64,000 nucleotides of DNA from Jaapia argillacea MUCL 33604 (GCA_000697665.1 KL197782.1:32876-96875); one strand, 5' to 3'. Counted from the stretch's first letter, positions 1-12,013 are shown. Translations and numbers: made by a program. Notes: a model not told the origin generated them from the letters alone.

Positions 1-368
1 TCATCCTCGTCGGATACGAAGTAACTCCATCCTCCATCCAATCCTACCTCGAAACCCAATCCTTCCCATCCTCAGGTCTCCCCTCCATCAAACACCTCCT
101 CAGACATCTCGAGGCACAACTGGGCGTTAATCTATCACTCGCGCGTCTTGGGGGGACAAGTTCGCCGAGAACGTTCATTTGCTGTTACGCTGATTATATT
201 GAAAACAATACCAAGGTTTATGATTGTGAGGAGGTAATGCAGGTTGGACTCCCAGTTGGGTTTGAGAGATTACAGGAGTTGATTGAGACTGTCGGTGGAG
301 TCAAGAGGGTGTTTGCGCCGTATGGAGCGTTGTATTCGTATGACAGGGATGGGAAGGCACGGTTTTGA
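1..368 (+). CDS. 3' end of an unidentified protein (5' truncated by window edge)
   Basis: An open frame runs from base 3 to a TGA at 366-368 with no in-frame stop, giving about 121 C-terminal residues. The tail contains YADYIENNTKVYDCEEV, then VGGVKRVFAPYGALYSYD near the end. There is no transmembrane segment, signal peptide or motif I can name. Codon use and continuous openness make it look like a true terminal exon of a soluble protein whose start lies upstream of the window. I do not recognise the family. It is followed by about 1.2 kb before the phosphate permease on the same strand. Confidence 0.6.
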   Translation, partial: ILVGYEVTPSSIQSYLETQSFPSSGLPSIKHLLRHLEAQLGVNLSLARLGGTSSPRTFICCYADYIENNTKVYDCEEVMQVGLPVGFERLQELIETVGGVKRVFAPYGALYSYDRDGKARF

Positions 369-1537
369 GTCATCGAATGTCGTTCGAAGAGGTTGGCATT
401 CGTATCCCATCCTCTGCTGGGTCGTCCCTAACCATCGACCCTCTGCTTTTTAGTGAGTCGCCATAGAGTCGTATCTGGTAGAAGATCATAGAAAATAGAC
501 AACATCAACACGTACCCCAATGTAATTCAAGCTCATTCCCAAGTCTCATGCTTTGGTAGATATCTCACTGGAGAGTCATGCGATCGTCGCCACCGCTTTT
601 TTAGCACACATTGCGGAACGTGAGCCTACGCACCAGGTGAACCTCTATCGCAGCTCCTTGGGAATATATCGCGCTTCATCGGACCGCAACATCAACCTCC
701 AAGATCATCGACTTCAGGGTCGTCCGACTCGACAAGGTTATAGTGGATCGGATAAGGGCAATTCCTCCCTTGCCAGGGTATGGTTTGACCAAAGAGGTTG
801 GGCTCTTGTTCATAGCGCATGAGGCGTCAGGGGGGTAGGGAGGAGTGTTTCTGGTCGCACGAGTAGATGTGTGGAAGCATGTGAGTTCCCTCGCTTCTGT
901 CGATCAACCGAATACTGTATTTGCAATGGCGTAGGCATGATGCCGATGTTGCACGCTGCACGCGACTAGTGAAATCTGGAGTCGTCGAATCGGATTGTCG
1001 CCTTGCCAGGAGAACTTTACAGCGGCAATGATGGGACATCGGTAAGCGGCAAATTTCTACCAATCTCGGTTGGACTGGGCCACTCATCGTATGGAACTGT
1101 CGGTTTTTTGCAGGTGATCGGGAATGTTGCATTCCGCTCCGGGCAACAGACAGGGCGAGCAGGTGCTGGTCGCCTTATACAGGCAAAGCCCAGGGGGAAA
1201 ATAAATCTCGGTCAGCATGGCTTGGCTCCAGTTCTTTCCGTGAACATGTGGAGATGGTCTACGATCTCGGATCTTGCCGAAGATGCTTCTCGAGATTAGA
1301 TAACGAGGGCAATTTTCAGTCACACGAGCTACAAGCGACACCCTGGTTGGCTTGTCGTCGTCGCCAACGTCGTTGGAGTCCTTTCGGTCATCGTGGAGTT
1401 CGGCCATTCTACCACCTGAGCTATCACTCTTCAAAACAGCCCAGTCTCCATCGAACTTGCTAGCTATTCAGGTATTTATATCCCTCTCAATTTACATCCC
1501 TCCCGTTCTACATTCGTTCATCCCCCTCTTTTCCTAG
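369..1537. other. Intergenic region upstream of the phosphate permease
   Basis: Several short overlapping open frames occur on both strands, but none has family motifs or coherent splice signals, and they read as chance ORFs. The last 100 bases before the permease ATG are pyrimidine-rich (runs of ccctc, ttcc and tctt between about 1480 and 1537), typical of a basidiomycete promoter or 5' leader. No RNA gene was seen. Confidence 0.5.
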
Positions 1538-4332
1538 ATGTCGTTTCAGACACCTCCAGTTCACCACCCGGACGATCACTCGTCCGAGTCTGCTGTCGAT
1601 GATAAAGACCAGTACAGGTCCGGGCTTGATGAGTACGAGCGCTCCAGCGACGACAAGCCTCCGTTCTATCTGAGCTACGCTGAGGTCAAGTTACTCGGTA
1701 TTGCTGGAGTTGGGTTCTTCCTCGATGGTTAGTACCTACTGATTATACCAATCCCCGCTTGTTGAAATTTGCCCACAGCGTACGACTTGTTCATCATCAA
1801 CGTAAGTTGTTGTCTCACTGTGTTGCCGTCTCCCCTACCTCTATCTTCCTTCTTGCCCCGCATTGGGTACCCTCTTTCCCCAAATTCGGTCTCCCTTTGT
1901 GTCGTGTGCGTCCTTCGCGAACGCACCGTCGCCCTGTTGTCTTCTCCGCCATACCTCTAGAGGAAGCTTCCCTCATCGCTGAATTCTTCTCGTGCAGCCT
2001 GTCGCCACAATGTTGCAATATCGTCTTTACGGTGGTCATTCACTTCCTGCGGGCCCCCAAGGTTTCTTGAAGGCATCCGCCAACATCGGAAGTGTTATTG
2101 GCCAGTTTGGCTTCGGTTGGTGCCTTACCACCTACCACAAACCGTTCTTCGAAGCTCATCGCGCCGCCTCACTTGTTCCTACTGCTAGGTTATTGCGCAG
2201 ATACCTTCGGTCGTAAGGCTGTCTGTAAGTTGATACGTTTATTTGAAGGTCACCTGTGTTGATAAACCCCGCCATACTAGACGGCAAGGAATTAATGTTG
2301 ATCATCTTCGGAACAATCATGTGTATCTCCGATCCTACTGGTTCGTTTGCGTACCTTTCGTCATGGAATTATGCTCATCCGTGGCCCTCACCTTAGGCGA
2401 TCTCAGCCCCTCTGGTTCTCTCCTCTGGCTTACTATCTTCCGTATCATTATGGGTATTGGCGTGGGTGGCGACTATCCTATGTCGGCCACCATCACCACT
2501 GATCGAGCCAAACTGAGGAAGAGAGGTACTTTGTTGGCCTACATCTTCGCCAATCAGGTTAGCCCGATCGTGCTTTCCACTTCGAGTCGATGTTCGCGGG
2601 ACTTCGCGGTCCCTTGCGTCCCTGGTTTTCCATAATTGTTGTACTTACACATGCACATCTAGGGTTGGGGAAGCTTTGTTGGTAGTGTCGCAACGCTCGT
2701 CGTCTTGGCTGCTTACAAACATGTCATGAACGACGAAGGTCATACTTCCAAGGTCGACGGAGGTGGGTGCACACACGTTCTCGGCCATAGAAGTTCACTC
2801 ATCTCGTCATCTACCTAGTCTGGCGTATCGTCGTTGGACTCTCTCTCATCCCCGCCTTCGGTACCCTCTACCAACGTCTCACTCTCCCCGAATCCAAGAG
2901 GTTCAAACTCTCTCAGGAGGATACGGAGGACGAGCACCAGTATGATAACTTGAAGAAGACCGGAGACTTTAAGCTCCATGAGTCTTCAAGAACTTCGTCC
3001 GGTCAAGCTGTGGCTGTGAGGCATGGTGAAGTCGCAGAGGAGGCTCGAACCGCTCCACTCGACTCTGATACCGAGAAGGCCGGGAAAGGCACCGCAACTC
3101 GAGTCAAGGAGGTAGCTTCGGAAAAGAAGGCTCAATACAGGGGTACGCAGTTCTCTTTTTGCCGGTGTCGTAACCATGCGCTTATCCATTGTCTCCTCTG
3201 CACCATAACAGAGTTCCTCACCTACTTCTCTGAATGGAAACATGCCAAGATTTTGATCGGTACCGCCATGTCCTGGTTCCTCCTCGATATTGCGTAGGTT
3301 CCTTTATCCGCCACGTTTCTCGGCCCGCTCTAATAACCTGTATTCCTAGTTTCTATGGTATCAACCTGAACCAAAATGTCGTATTGTTAGAAATCGGATA
3401 CGCAGGCAAGACTGGTACCCCTTGGGAGAAGCTTTTCAAAGTCAGCACCGGAAATTTGATCATCACTGCTCTCGGATTTGTTCCTGGTGGGTCCCCTTCA
3501 CGAACTTTTTCGATTTTTGAAATCTGAAAGCGTTCTTCACAGGCTACTACGCGACCGTATTGACCATCGAGAAACTGGGCAGGAAATGGATCCAAATCCA
3601 AGGTTTCCTCGCAGCCGCTCTCTTTTGTGAGCCTCTCCGATATTTCCGATCCGTCTGCCACTGACTTATTTGAATACTAGTGGGCATTCTGGCTGGGAAG
3701 TTCCATACCTTAAGTACACCCGCTTTCGTGGTTTGCTTCGCCTTCCTACAGGTGAGTTTAGTGCCTCTTTCTGTCTCATCTCCCTAATCTCTTGCATCCC
3801 TTCCAGTTCTTCTTCAACTTTGGAGCCAATAGGTACGTCCCTCTTAATTGTATGCTTCGCACGATCTAACGCCTTTTCTTTCCAGCACTACCTACGTTTG
3901 TCTCCTTCGTCTTCTGCAATGCGGTTTGTCCTGACACCTGCATTAGTGCTATCCTGCGGAAGTATTCCCAACCCGCTTCCGAGCCTCCGCCCACGGTCTT
4001 TCTGCCGCTTCAGGCAAAGCTGGCGCTATTATTTCAGCTCTTGTGTTCAACACCTTGTCGCAGAAGATCGGTACACCTGCCGTCTTGTGGAGTGCGCCAT
4101 CTCTTCTGTTTCTCTCATTGATCGCCAAGTTGACTTTATTTGCTAGTCTTCTTTGGCTGTTGTATCGCTGGTGCTGGTCAGTACAACGCCATCCTCCTCA
4201 CCTTCAAGTTCGATACTTACGCTTGCTACTTTAGGGTTCACTCTGCTCCTTCCCGAAGTCCGTATGAGGGACCCCGATGTCATCTACATTGAAGAGATGA
4301 AGGTTAAGAGAGCTAAGCAGGAGTCGTCTTGA
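1538..4332 (+). CDS. PHO84-type inorganic phosphate:H+ symporter (MFS)
   Basis: A major-facilitator permease importing phosphate across the plasma membrane. The first exon starts [13 protein letters not shown] and enters TM1 ([21 protein letters not shown], split by an intron). Downstream exons give the PHO84 landmarks: [12 protein letters not shown], the loop [13 protein letters not shown], a charged central loop ending near base 3140, [32 protein letters not shown], and [20 protein letters not shown] followed by [17 protein letters not shown]. The C-terminus [20 protein letters not shown] ends with TGA at 4330-4332. There are at least a dozen introns of about 45-90 nt. The frame is restored across junctions near 3890-3960 and 4090-4240, so the gene looks intact. 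The ATG follows a pyrimidine-rich leader. Family identity is firm; some intron borders are approximate. Regulation by phosphate (PHO-type sites) was not verified. Confidence 0.93.
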
Positions 4333-4673
4333 AGGAGGGTCGATGGAAAATCAATGGAAGTAAATTTTGGCATATTGTCAACATCTGTAACCCTAATGCT
4401 ATGCACACTCCGTTCGTGAAACCAAGCGATTGGACTGTACCACATACCGCATATTAAGCAACCACTACTACACATCCTTTAGAAACGTTATTTATATAAT
4501 ATTATCAGATCCCGAGGTTTGCGCGTAACTTGACGACATTGCTGAGACGAAGCCTATCCTGGCCCTTGCTGCGTACGTATGAAATGTTCGGATAGGTAAT
4601 CCAGTGCGTCCTCAGTGAGGATACAGTCCGTAGTCAGAAGAGTGAGTCATCGGCGGAGATGAAGATGCGACGG

Positions 4674-5829
4674 TTAGGCGTTGGGACCATAGCTCATAAC
4701 CGTGACCCCGTTGGGACTTCGTGATCGACGGTTATTCCGAGGAGAGGTAGATGCTCGCAAGTTGGCGAAGTCCTGGTGGTGAGGTGGAGGTGTCGTCGCC
4801 GAGATGACGGAGACATTATTCCCAGACCCTTGAAAGTGAGCACTCTGAGGCACACGGTTCACTTGGGCTGTGAATATTCATTAAGAGAAGGAGGCTTACG
4901 ATGATAGAACGATTAGGCCGCGTCAAATGTGCGTGGCGGGCACGCCCGATAGCATTTTTGACGACACGGAACATCCGTTTAATGAGAGGATCGAAGGCGA
5001 GTTGATGGGCGCTCTCAAACAAGAATTCGACGCCATCACCAGTCTGGGCGGAGCATTCGAGATAGGAAAAGGCCTTGATGTGTCGCGCCAGTGCTTCACC
5101 CTGACAAGGATGGTCAACTGGAGTCGAGACTATGTTGGAACGAACTCACAGCATCGGTAGTCACGAGCGCTCTATCGGGAAGGCCCCCACTTCCGCTCCT
5201 TCTCTTATCCACCTTACACCCTACCAGGATTATTGGAGCACTCTTGCGTTGAATCCTGACTCGGGGAATTATCTACCATGACTCCCAAGTATCAGGACGA
5301 ACTAGAACACAAGGAGTGAGTTCGGGGAAATCTTACATGCTGTTGCATAGCCTCAAAAGCTGGCACATCATCAATAGCGAAACATAACAGCACGACGCGT
5401 GCCCTACGGTAAAAGTGGGGTTTTGAACAATCGTGGTCTTCTAACCAAGGGGAATCGCGGATAGTAAGACGGAAGTCGCGTTTCAAGGGCTCTGGTATGG
5501 GAATATCCGTCGAAGCGGTCGTACGGTCGTGATCTGAAGTTGAAGATTGGAAAAGGGAGGATATCTTGAAGGAAACAGGACATGGCGAGAAGGATTATAA
5601 TAGTGAAGGCGTCAAGAAGGTGGGAGGAACTCACAGTATCTGCCCCTTCCTGAATTGGCGCTGTGAATCGCTTTGCAAGGCACGTCTATGAAAAGCAATC
5701 AGACGTCACCCATCAAAAGGCGAATCTGAGAGTCGCTGAAATGGGCACGCTGCGTGCCTTTCCACAAGCCACTGGTCCTACCAAGACTGCAAATTGCTCT
5801 CGATCTCTTCCTTGTCTCCAGAACATCAT
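4674..5829 (-). CDS. Atypical Rho-family-like small GTPase
   Basis: Spliced by eye on the minus strand. An ATG at 5829 (or 5826) opens MMFWRQGRDREQFAVLVG, running into the P-loop GPVACGKTCLAKRF. The P-loop is made by joining an exon ending at about 5757 to one starting at about 5682, across an intron that needs a GC donor (aag|gcacgc). Later exons give IPIPEPLKRDFRLTIRDSPW, then ARVVLLCFAIDDVPAFEAM, the guanine-recognition segment [14 protein letters not shown], and YLECSAQTGDGVEF. These match G1, G4 and G5 of Rho GTPases. The switch II DTAGQE is replaced by DSPWLE, so the catalytic glutamine is absent. The tail ends MSYGPNA with no CAAX box, so prenylation is not expected. It may bind but poorly hydrolyse GTP. 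The gene is divergent from the ELO gene, with about 240 bp between them. It is clearly distinct from RHO1 at 42.4 kb. Confidence 0.7.
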
Positions 5830-6069
5830 TCCGGACGAGGCGACCAGCCAACTCCAAGTTGGCGCATAGCTCTTGCATAGCTCCGTCCCAAGCAGGATTT
5901 CGGCGCTCTACCAGCGCCTTGACACAACCTTGGTACAAGTCACAGCGTTTGCACGTTGCTTAGGTGGCGTTGCTCGGACGTAAACTTTCAATTGGCACTC
6001 CATGTTTCGCTGGCTGAACTAGGAGTCGACATGGTCTTCTTGGTCCGAACTTGGTCGGAGATTTCCACC

Positions 6070-6902
6070 ATGACTCAGACCTCAACGTTCCAACATGACT
6101 CCCAAGATGTCCCTCACAGCGAGAAATCATCAGCACCTCCATCATCACACTCTCTGTCTTCACCACCACCAACAATGGCCTTTCTAACCTCACTCCCAAC
6201 CATCCTCACATCATCGATAGTGTTCATCTCCTTCGCTCTCTCCATCCACTCTCATGTCAAGCAAAATGGGCCTGTCCCACTCGCCAGGAGGTTGATGAGA
6301 CTAAGCAACGTCTTCTACTCGATATTTTCTTTGGTCTTCTGTATCGCTATCGTCTCGTCTCTGTGGCGACATGTGGGCGGAAACAACACAACCATTTCGT
6401 GGTTCCAGGTTGGAGATGACACCTTGAGATTCGCGTTCCACCTATCAAAATTATATGAATACTTGGACATCTTCTTCGTCCTCGGATCCGGCAGTCCTGT
6501 CAGCATCCACTTTGCTTTCCATCATCTCACTGTACGTTTACGCCTTCCCCTTCTCGATCCTCCCTAACCACTTCATCATAGACCCCATACCTCACCTATG
6601 CTCGGACAATACGCTCCCCCGCCTATTGGCAACCATTCGTCATCCTAAACACATTCCACCATTCTCTCATGTACGCCTACTTCGGCGGTCTATCCAAATT
6701 CTCCCGCCTCCTCCCTTATACGGGCTATCTCCAACTCATAGTCGGGATTCTAGTAGAAGTCGCATCGATTTTCGTCCATTGGGACGGGCCCGATGCAGTT
6801 TGGCCCAATGTTTTCGCAGCATCGTTGTTCTCTTGTTATGCGGTACTGTTTGCAGGTGATTTGAGAGAAGCAGGGAAGGCGGTGGGCGAGAAGGTTGAAT
6901 AG
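6070..6902 (+). CDS. ELO-family fatty acid elongase (condensing enzyme)
   Basis: Two exons, 6070-6531 and 6582-6902, joined by a 50-nt GT-AG intron, give 260 codons including the stop. The protein would add C2 units to acyl-CoA in the ER membrane. Landmarks are FHLSKLYEYLDIFFVL (the K-x-x-E-x-x-D-T region, here ending in IFF), the histidine box region VSIHFAFHHLTTPYL, and FVILNTFHHSLMYAYFGG. Hydrophobic helices lie at about residues 37-55 and 80-98, with further helices in the second half. The histidine box reads HFAFHH, with the first His one residue further from the pair than in the canonical HxxHH. The start MTQTSTFQHDS was chosen because no family sequence lies upstream; a second ATG at 6175 is possible. 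The C-terminus AGKAVGEKVE resembles a short Lys-bearing ER tail. Confidence 0.88.
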
Positions 6903-6950
6903 GGCGAGAATCCAGTGGCGTTCTCCTTGTTCAGCCATCTCTCCATTGTA

Positions 6951-7073
6951 GGGTCTTGCAGTCCCATCACGCTCCATCATCTAACGGTCCGTCACGCCCC
7001 TCACTTTCTCAGGCCTCCAAGTCCCAATAGCTTTATCATAGACAACTAACGTCACTCATGTCCGAAGGACACG
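6951..7073 (+). pseudogene. Decayed tandem copy of the ELO exon1-intron-exon2 junction
   Basis: About 50 bp after the ELO stop the sequence again resembles the ELO gene around its intron. The order is retained: a block like the end of exon 1 (cttgcagtcccatca, then tccatcatctaacggt), a block like the intron with an acceptor (ctttatcatag), then one like the start of exon 2 (actcatgtccgaaggacacg). The corresponding parent bases are about 6481-6614. Identity is partial and small indels break the frame, so this is a relic, not a gene. Confidence 0.55.
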
Positions 7074-7532
7074 CACTCCCAGCTGGGGAATTCATTATTC
7101 ACTGAATTTCCCGTTCTCAGTCACTGTGCATGCGTAAAGTAATCTCGACCAAGTGTGGTTTGTAATCCTTCACCTTGCGAAGTGACATTAGCAATTACCT
7201 CCCAACCATCATGCCCAATGCGACCAACCCCGATGCAGGATGAACACTATTAACGGTCAAACTCTACTAATAACTAACCAAGCACCTATGAGTGGATAGT
7301 AGGATCCATGCGAGTATAAGGTAATAACAATGTAAAGAGCGATGCCCAGATACCCACAGTTAATCCTTCCCCCCCTCTTCCTCCTCCCTTGCCCAAAACA
7401 TCATCACATGTCGATCTGCGCTCCTTCCACTCACAACCCTCGTCCCATCCTCCAAGTCTGGAAAACGAGAACGATACTGAGATTATTCTCTCATCCCTCC
7501 ATCACTTCCCAGGATTTACCACCACAGTATCT
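7074..7532. other. Intergenic, convergent gene ends
   Basis: This lies between the plus-strand ELO region and the minus-strand SNG1-like gene, which ends at 7533, so both flanking genes point into it. It is pyrimidine-rich on the plus strand from about 7360 onward. The short ORFs here lack recognisable motifs. I see no RNA gene or repeat. Confidence 0.4.
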
Positions 7533-9741
7533 TTAAATATCAACCTTCTGACCCTCCACCCTTTCCTTCTCCATCCTAACCGCTCGTGCCCTCATCCAAC
7601 TCTGGAACAGAACAAGCGTGCAACAGGAGATCGCTATCCAGATAAATTGGACACCGAAGTTTAGACCCACTGCGAAGGGGGTTAGTCGACGTTGGGGTGT
7701 GAGAGGCAAATGAAGGGGGGGGCGAGGAACGGTGGGGACGATGGAATGGTAGGAAGAAAGGAATAACGGCGGGAAGAAAGAAGGGGAGAAAAGAGACGCA
7801 CCATCATTCTTAGTCCCAAACACAATCGCCCTAACAGCTCTCGAAACGTTATAAAAAGGCGTAGCGAAGCCATATCGGAAAATAGTGGGGAGGATTTGGA
7901 TAGGGAAGAGCGAGACGGATACGTTTACTGTTGTGCCATATGAGTGAGTTCGAGCGGGTGGACAAGGGGGTAGAAGCAAGGGGAGCGGGATGGAGGGCGG
8001 AGGAAAATAGGGAGGGACATACCGATTAACCAAATTATAAGGAAGAACGGGGTAAACTTGATAGTCACTAACGTCAACACTGCTTCGAGAGCCAGTCCCC
8101 TAGATACCAACCCATGAGTACTGTTCGGGAGGGAGGAAGCGAGAGGGCGAGAGACAGGAAGGGGGAGGGGGAGAGGAGATGGGACGTACAAAGCACTCAT
8201 AGCCATCCACGATAACATCCAATAAATCAAGAACCCCGCATTTCCAAACCTACACACCAAACACCTCACATCAGCACCCCGCATACACTCACCCATGAAA
8301 AGAGGACGAACCAGTTGCTGAAAGGGACTTTAAACGCTAAGCTCACAAGCGCGTATGATAACTAATTCCAATACGAGTTAGCGACGAACGGAAGGAAGAA
8401 GAGGGAGGGGGAGACGAACTGAGAGGACGAAATATGATAGGATAGGTCCTAATAAGCGGAGTTTGAGGAGGGAGGGAAGGGTGAGTCGACGATCTAGGTC
8501 TGAGATTATCGCGAATGCTTGGTAGTGGATGTTCTATGCCCGGGATTATGTTAGTTTTGTACGCGGGTCTCATGTGGGGTAATTAACTTACGGTGGTGAA
8601 GAACTGTTACGATAAGGGAGTGGGATTTTAGCGAAGTCTTGGATGGAGGGTGAGAGGGACGAACCGATAAGATGAGTAGGTAAATTAGTCCTACGAAATC
8701 TACAGCTGAGGCTCTACGATTCTCATGAGTATATGCAAAACAAATAGCAGAGATAAGGGGCCATACACGGGTACGTTGAACGGCCTTATATTATCGATGG
8801 TATAATAAACAGGTTGAGTAATGATGTTAGGAGCGTTGGTCAATATCGCTGTAACATTGACGTTTTGAGACACCAGTTGATGGGCGAATTGGATGGCGAA
8901 TTGTTGAGAGAATGATTGGAGGACTCCGTTTATCTATTGCGAGATTAGAATATGGAGCGAGAGGGGAGACTGAGAGGGGGACTGACCATCGGTGCTAGGA
9001 TGTTACGACTTTTTCGATGAGGTTAGAGGGAGGCGGGGGTGATGGGGTGGGGGAGGCTTACTAGGCGTTTTCGTTCCGAGCTTCTACTGCGTAGACTGTT
9101 ATGGCTAATGAGCCGTTATACGACGAACTTGCTGATCCAGCCGCTCCTATCAGAGCATTACTGGCTCCAGAGTTGACTATCGCACAAGGTTAGGTAAGGG
9201 AAATGAGTGATTCAGGTTGGAACGTACTTGCGATACCCATCCACGCCTTCTCGTCTAGGATGGCAGCTGCCAGGTCGCTCGGACTGGGGAACTGAGATGC
9301 TGGAACGACTTGGAACGACATGAAATTCTTGGGTCCGGACACGCTCAACAACGCCTGTGTAACAGCCTGTCCAATCTCACCACCATCATAGTCCTACCAA
9401 CGCAATTAGAGTTTCCACACACGGATATAAAGACTGAAGGAACATACGACTATCCAACCATTCATATTATGTGCCCCATTTATGGGTTTCCATAACGCTC
9501 CCCAATATATCGGTAACGCAGCCCAGATGATGAGACTTGTAGCTAAGACACCGCCGATTAGGGCTTTGAGGTAGTTAGCGCGGGCGCGGGATGTTTCGGG
9601 ATCCTTGTCGAAGAAACCGTGGGAGAAGGGTTGTTGGTTGGTGTCAGTATCGTCGTCGAGTTGAGCGGGGTTGGAGGAGATGGTGGTTTGGTCGGAGTGT
9701 TCGAGTTTGGGGTTGGAGAAGTCTGGGGATGGTGAGGCCAT
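7533..9741 (-). CDS. SNG1-like DUF3533 membrane protein, copy 1
   Basis: The ATG at 9741 opens MASPSPDFSNPKLEHSD. An acidic N-terminal tail ends in SHGFFDKDPETSRARANYLK, followed by TM1 (LATSLIIWAALPIYWGALW) and the family signature GAHNMNGWIVV. Exons then give VSGPKNFMSFQ and a long non-cytosolic domain, and the 3' half carries about five TM helices, including ILPTIFRYGFATPFYNVSRA and FGVQFIWIAISCCTLVLFQS. It ends EGQKVDI with TAA at 7533-7535. Yeast SNG1, the best-known member, affects nitrosoguanidine resistance and membrane lipid asymmetry; the role here is inferred only from family. There are many introns of about 50-100 nt. It is a clear paralogue of the gene at 27.4-29.8 kb, and both sit next to a member of the same multi-TM family. 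Confidence 0.85.
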
Positions 9742-12013
9742 GTCGGGATTCGGGTACGAGGGGGGGGGAGGGAAGGGGAGGGAGAGGATGAGGAGAGGAT
9801 GAGTAGGGACGGTACCGAGAGCGAAAACATTTATATTGGATGTTAGGGTGTAACGTTCAGACCGACAGTCATCTAGAATCCGTCAGCTTTGTCTTCAAGT
9901 CTTGCATCCCGATCAAAATGAAGCACGAGCACAGCCACCGCCGGCGATGCACTTCCATCGCCGATCCCCGTCAACTCTAATTTCCCTCCACTGACAACAC
10001 ACACTACCTAGTCCTCGGGTTCGCGATACGGCAGAGCTCAATACAAGCTCGATATCGTTGTGAATGGCGCCTCCCTGCCTGTTGGAAGGTCGTGTGCGAG
10101 TCTCAGATCCATGACCGACTCGGAAGGAACGGATCCATACCAATCTCGATTACGAACCTTGGGCTTCGGCCTCGGCGATCTTCCTCCCCTCACTCACACC
10201 CATCCCGAAGAACGACCCTGGCAAGTTTGTGTATCGGGTGTGCCTTCACCTGACAGGTCGAATCATTCTATCTCTCAATTTCATCCTGCTGACAATCAAG
10301 CCAGGCGACTTGCAGACGACTTCTCTTCAACCCTTCCGTCCATTGAATGCAGAATGCTCGATCACCATATGCGTCAGCGTTTGGTCAGCGTCACGTCTAG
10401 ACCAAATGTCATTCAGCGACGAGGCGACGGAGATCAAAGGGTCGTCTTATGAGTCTCTCCTCGGTAAGTCCTCGCCTCTCCCGAGTGTTCCCCGTATCGG
10501 AGTGGGCGCCCAACGTCGAACCGGACGAGCTCGGATTGTGAGTAGAGTAGTGCCTGAGGCCTGGGAATTTCTAATCCAGACGATGAAGGGGGTGCTTTTC
10601 AAGCATGAGTGAGCATATACCCTTCTGCCCTCGTCCTGCCCTTTCCCGACATCCTTCCCTTACCATCTAGCTCACCCAATCAATCAATGTCGTTTCGCAC
10701 AGCCGGGGCCGAAGGTAGAGGCCTCTGTTGCTTACCTCCCTCTGGAGGACTTTCTTTGTGATCTTTTCCTTATTCTCGGCTTACCAACTATTGGAAGCCC
10801 CGATGAAAATTGGGCTTAGCCTGACAGCCGAAGGTATCGCGCCCACACCACGGACCCCTTGATGTTATTCAGTTTCCATTGGGAATACTCGAAACAAGAC
10901 AAGGTTTCGATCAGTATCCTATCTTCTACTCCGAAGACACGAAAGCTTGGCTTGAGGCTCATTCACCCTTATTTTCATCGGAAGACTTGGTGTTCTAATG
11001 CCTATATGCTCTATCTCCTCCATACAAAATGTCGAGAACCCGGTCTGCAAGCTGATGGTCTCAAAGGTGAATATCTCCCTTCCACTCACGGACAAGGTCT
11101 CCTTTCACATTTGAATCTGGGACCTAGATTTGAATCTTTTACTTTGGGATGTGGGCGGTTCTTAGTGTCTGCCCATCTCAAGTTCATGGATAGATCGAAA
11201 TTAACAATCCTTCTCCCTTTATACATTACTCTACCATTCTTCGGGTGACTTCTTCGAGCGGATGCTCGGAGGGATGTCCGTCGGGACACCTGGAATCCAT
11301 CCATCGAATTACAATCACCATACCCCAACCTCGTATCCAACGACAGAGTATGTATCGAACAGCCGAGCTACAACCCTCCCCGGTCTGACTTCATTCACAC
11401 CAATAGTCCTCGGCTTCACCTTCACCTTCCTCCTCGATTTTCAGCTTACTTCCCCTTTTTCACCCGACTTCGTTCTCGACTCTATTGGCAATCTCGTTGT
11501 TCTCAGACATCCCGAGTTCGGGCTCGTTAATGGAGCTTCAACTCTCCCGGATACGGCCTCCTTCGAAGCCAATGGAGAGCCAAACCAGTTCCTTCCCGGC
11601 CGATCCTTCCGTTGAGCCTCGCGGAGAACAGTCGAAATGAAAAGGCGAGTGTCGACGGATTTTGAGCTGTGTTATAGAGGATCTGCATATCATTATGATG
11701 TTCGGATTTGACGAGGCAGGTGGATGATTGACTGTCTACCTTTCGATCGTTTGCTAACTCCGATTTCAGTCGAAAGCGAAGGATGTCGATGGGAGACGTT
11801 GTCTTATGCCCTTCGAGGCTGTCGTGCTCTCTTCGCTCTCCATCTGGACTAGATTGTCGACCTCTGGAGGGCACGCATGTACCTTTCATTTTTAAATGCA
11901 TGGACTTTGGATACGTCCGACAGTTTAGGAATTATTCACAACCACGCTCGTGGACGTCCCTCCTTTCATCACCTGTCACCTTTCTTATAAAACTGCACTA
12001 CGCTACGATTCTC
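9742..12013. other. Ill-defined region with possible exons on the plus strand
   Basis: No gene could be assembled with confidence. Plus-strand segments look protein-like and have plausible splice signals. One frame, 10229-10452, leads into a GTAAGT donor near 10463, though part of it lies in a dispersed repeat. A second, around 10855-10990, reads VIQFPLGILETRQGFDQY and may join a short downstream exon ending at about 11068. A third, around 11240-11400, has several open frames. They could be a diverged multi-exon gene or remnants. I do not assign a function. Confidence 0.3.
10356..10503 (+). repeat. Dispersed repeat, copy 1
   Basis: About 148 bp beginning gctcgatcaccatatgcg and ending ccccgtatcggagt. 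Copy 2 is at 15786-15913. The two share long identical runs (gtttggtcagcgtcac, cgtctagaccaaatgtcat, gagtgttccccgtatcggag), separated by small indels. The flanks are not alike and no terminal inverted repeat or target duplication was found, so the type of element is unknown. Confidence 0.7.

Noticed and set aside
5699-5938. 79-residue minus-strand ORF upstream of the Rho-like gene
   Set aside because: Its frame conflicts with the P-loop exon found in another frame of the same bases; it looks like a shadow.
7533-8573. Long purine-rich plus strand in this stretch as a possible simple-sequence repeat or antisense transcript
   Set aside because: It is the complement of pyrimidine-rich introns and exons of the SNG1-like gene; no repeat unit is present.
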